Assembly: GCA_947458525.1 (NCBI GenBank) | Contig: CANHAG010000062.1 | Coordinates: 1 to 6,900 of the forward strand | DNA length: 6,900 nucleotides | Direction: 5' to 3' | Origin: Rhodospirillaceae bacterium | Lineage (GTDB): Bacteria > Pseudomonadota > Alphaproteobacteria > Rickettsiales > UBA3002 | Shown: in pieces, positions 6,541 through 6,900 of the stretch | Position numbering within the stretch: position 1 is the stretch's first letter | Layout of the letters: each line of letters opens with the position of its first letter | Translations under genes and position numbers: made by a program | The notes under the pieces: generated by a model | Databases searched by the model: none | The model's input: only the letters and a program-made list of their open reading frames with translations | What the model was told of the DNA's origin: nothing

Positions 6541-6900
6541 CGCGCTGTAGGTTCTCACATCCAGCGTGAGCAGTGAAATCAGCGGGAACGGCAGCTGGCG
6601 CGATGCTCCGCCCGAACGGTCAATAAGCGACGCTTCGGCCACCACCACCCCGCCATGCGCTGTGATACACTCCACCGTTTCAAGGGAGGATTTCCCCGTT
6701 GTCACCACATCTTCCACCAGTAAAATTTTTGCGCCAGGCGTAATGGTAAAGCCGCGCCGAAGGGCAAATTTTCCCTCCTCACGCTCGCAGAAAATAGATT
6801 CCAGCTTGAGCTGGCGCCCCATTTCATACCCCACCACCACCCCGCCCATGGCAGGTGCCACGACCAGATCCACCGCCCCATCACCCAGCGCGCGGGTTAC
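6472..6900 (-). CDS. pyrE: Orotate phosphoribosyltransferase PyrE, C-terminal part (start beyond the window)
   Basis: The last 142 residues of PyrE are seen on the minus strand; the frame is open at base 6900, so the gene begins to the right. PyrE joins orotate to PRPP to form orotidine 5'-monophosphate, the fifth step of pyrimidine synthesis. Seen in order: [17 protein letters not shown], then [14 protein letters not shown] (the flexible-loop region with the conserved Glu-Gly-Lys and Arg-Arg-Gly-Phe residues), then the PRPP-binding motif [11 protein letters not shown] at 6717-6685, and the usual ending [10 protein letters not shown]. Valine GTG codons near 6873 are internal residues, not the start. 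It converges on trmFO with a 69-base overlap and no room for a separate terminator. Confidence 0.93.
   Translation of the reverse strand, partial: VTRALGDGAVDLVVAPAMGGVVVGYEMGRQLKLESIFCEREEGKFALRRGFTITPGAKILLVEDVVTTGKSSLETVECITAHGGVVVAEASLIDRSGGASRQLPFPLISLLTLDVRTYSASDLPPHLRELPAVKPGSRFLKK

Noticed and set aside
1..6900. A new defence, mobile or biosynthetic system
   Set aside because: Every long coding frame with normal codon use belongs to a known housekeeping family, and the gaps are all under about 100 bases.

Overview
The window reads as a stretch of ordinary chromosome from an alphaproteobacterium. I base this on four things seen in the proteins: a folate-dependent TrmFO (instead of TrmA), a histidinol-phosphatase of the inositol-monophosphatase-like HisN type, an orotate phosphoribosyltransferase whose C-terminal half has the alphaproteobacterial look (TEREDGKF-like and TTGxSS segments), and a stand-alone glutaryl-CoA dehydrogenase. 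The DNA is moderately GC-rich and coding density is very high. The assignment below the class level is open. No mobile element, CRISPR array, tRNA, rRNA or defence gene was seen, and no gap without a gene exceeds about 100 bases.

Layout. Bases 1-39 look like the last codons of an upstream gene. Then come ilvD (112-1890, valine/isoleucine/leucine and pantothenate precursors), a 78-base gap, and a translationally coupled pair pgpA-pncC (1969-3008, phospholipid head-group dephosphorylation and pyridine nucleotide salvage) with an ATGA start/stop overlap. After an 85-base gap holding the best promoter and Shine-Dalgarno site of the window comes gcdH (3094-4266, lysine/tryptophan/glutarate catabolism). 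A 94-base gap packed with inverted repeats precedes hisN-trmFO (4361-6540), again joined by an ATGA overlap. The right edge holds the 3' part of pyrE on the opposite strand (6472-6900 and beyond), convergent with trmFO and overlapping it by 69 bases.

The genes do not form one pathway: they are separate housekeeping functions in short transcription units, with translational coupling inside the two pairs. I found no convincing new biological system. The points most worth a second look are small: a heptanucleotide tandem repeat inside hisN, placed between two metal-binding motifs; the hairpin-rich spacer upstream of hisN; and the antiparallel coding overlap of trmFO and pyrE.
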